From NCBI GenBank assembly GCA_016191875.1, contig JACPVG010000029.1, positions 62,001 to 126,000 of the forward strand: DNA of 64,000 nucleotides, given 5' to 3'. This document shows, in pieces, positions 63,827 to 64,000 of this stretch; position 1 is the stretch's first letter, and every line of letters begins with the position of its first letter. Origin of the DNA: Chloroflexota bacterium (lineage in GTDB: Bacteria; Chloroflexota; Anaerolineae; Anaerolineales; UBA11579). Position numbers and translations under genes: made by a program. The notes under the pieces are model-generated. The model made no database searches. It saw only the letters and a list, made by a program, of their open reading frames with translations, and was not told the origin of the DNA.

Positions 63827-64000
63827 GGCCTGACTCGCGGTGTTTCCCCCCGTCGGTTAATTGAGAACGGGCAGGAGAGGGGATTCCCGGTGCGACTCCA
63901 ACCTTGAAAGTCTATCACCAATTTCCAGTGGGGCGAGTCCGCCTGCCCGACGGGAGTGCATATTACCGGGTAGGTGATGGGTTTGAGAGCGATTCTTTGC
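63827..64000. other. Intergenic end of window with inverted repeat and dispersed repeat copy 2
   Basis: No gene is seen in these last 174 bases. CGGGCAGG (63868-63875) and CCTGCCCG (63942-63949) form an 8-bp inverted repeat with 66 bases between. The last 33 bases are the second copy of the dispersed repeat found at 2316-2348. Confidence 0.55.
63968..64000 (+). repeat. Dispersed repeat, copy 2 (cut by window end)
   Basis: This 33-base sequence matches 2316-2348 at 32 positions, the single difference being T for C at 63983. It continues past the window, so the full repeat is longer or ends unseen. Confidence 0.85.

Noticed and set aside
1-64000. tRNA, rRNA, CRISPR array, prophage or full insertion sequence
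   Set aside because: I looked through every intergenic gap on both strands and saw no cloverleaf with CCA end, no rRNA-like stretch, no regularly spaced repeats and no transposase or integrase.

Overview
The window is a 64 kb, GC-rich (about 60-65% by eye) chromosomal segment from a bacterium that looks most like a member of the Chloroflexota (Anaerolineae-like). This is an inference from the gene mix: very large multi-GAF histidine kinases, alpha/beta-fused 2-oxoacid dehydrogenase E1, transaldolase-type phosphoglucose isomerase, TrmFO, octaheme cytochromes, and short palindromic and AATTGG-type intergenic repeats. No rRNA, tRNA, CRISPR array, phage or full insertion sequence was found. The segment is mostly housekeeping and signalling genes in short operons.

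Layout. 1-2221 (-): glnS (cut by the window edge) and gltX. 2482-5129 (+): a three-gene operon behind a perfect consensus promoter. It encodes a secreted protein with tandem Ala-Ile-Pro-Ser-Asn pentapeptides, a zinc-ribbon membrane protein and a cysteine-bearing membrane-anchored protein. I recognise no family for it, and it is my main candidate for an undescribed system. 5218-8320 (+): mobA and a branched-chain 2-oxoacid dehydrogenase E1. 8330-12056 (-): a four-GAF histidine kinase and tatA. 12145-16746 (-): a sigma-54 island of rpoN, an NtrB-like kinase and an NtrC-like activator without a DNA-binding domain. 16856-23179 (+): trmFO, an M28 peptidase, a kinase, a DapL-like aminotransferase, hflX and a small membrane protein. 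23395-26310 (+): a D-lactate/glycolate dehydrogenase-type flavo-iron-sulfur protein. 26314-26641: a nucleotidyltransferase remnant and palindromic repeats. 26642-30570 (-): a nuclease-fold-like protein, pgi, rpiA and a PIG-L deacetylase. 30747-35435 (+): a hybrid kinase, a CheY-like protein and an adenylate cyclase with its own histidine acceptor domain, probably a phosphorelay to cAMP.

35455-42677: a redox and sulfur region. It holds a diheme cytochrome c (+) and, on the minus strand, an octaheme tetrathionate reductase-like cytochrome, a seven-heme/cytochrome b fusion and two YeeE/YedE-type sulfur-compound transporters, one fused to a rhodanese domain lacking its cysteine. 42924-52177: aldehyde dehydrogenases and class III aminotransferases (mmsA, then an Lrp-headed ALDH/GabT/aminomutase-like/ALDH run), consistent with catabolism of omega-amino acids or related amines, plus a LysM protein and a helix-hairpin-helix membrane protein. 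52306-56096: mazG, adenosine deaminase, a TIGR01777-type epimerase and a methionine gamma-lyase-like enzyme. 56211-63826 (-): a MacB-like ABC export system (permease, lipoprotein adaptor, ATPase), a HAD phosphatase, a small membrane protein, an S41 protease and a YugP-like membrane zinc protease.

Regulation visible in the DNA includes several TATAAT boxes (most followed by C), two leaderless-type promoters with the same 15-base core, an overlapping sigma-54/sigma-70 promoter ahead of rpoN, a 13-bp palindrome over the -35 box of the GAF kinase, and strong hairpin terminators near 23.2, 36.6 and 56.2 kb. Functions are assigned from visible motifs and family knowledge; no database search was possible.
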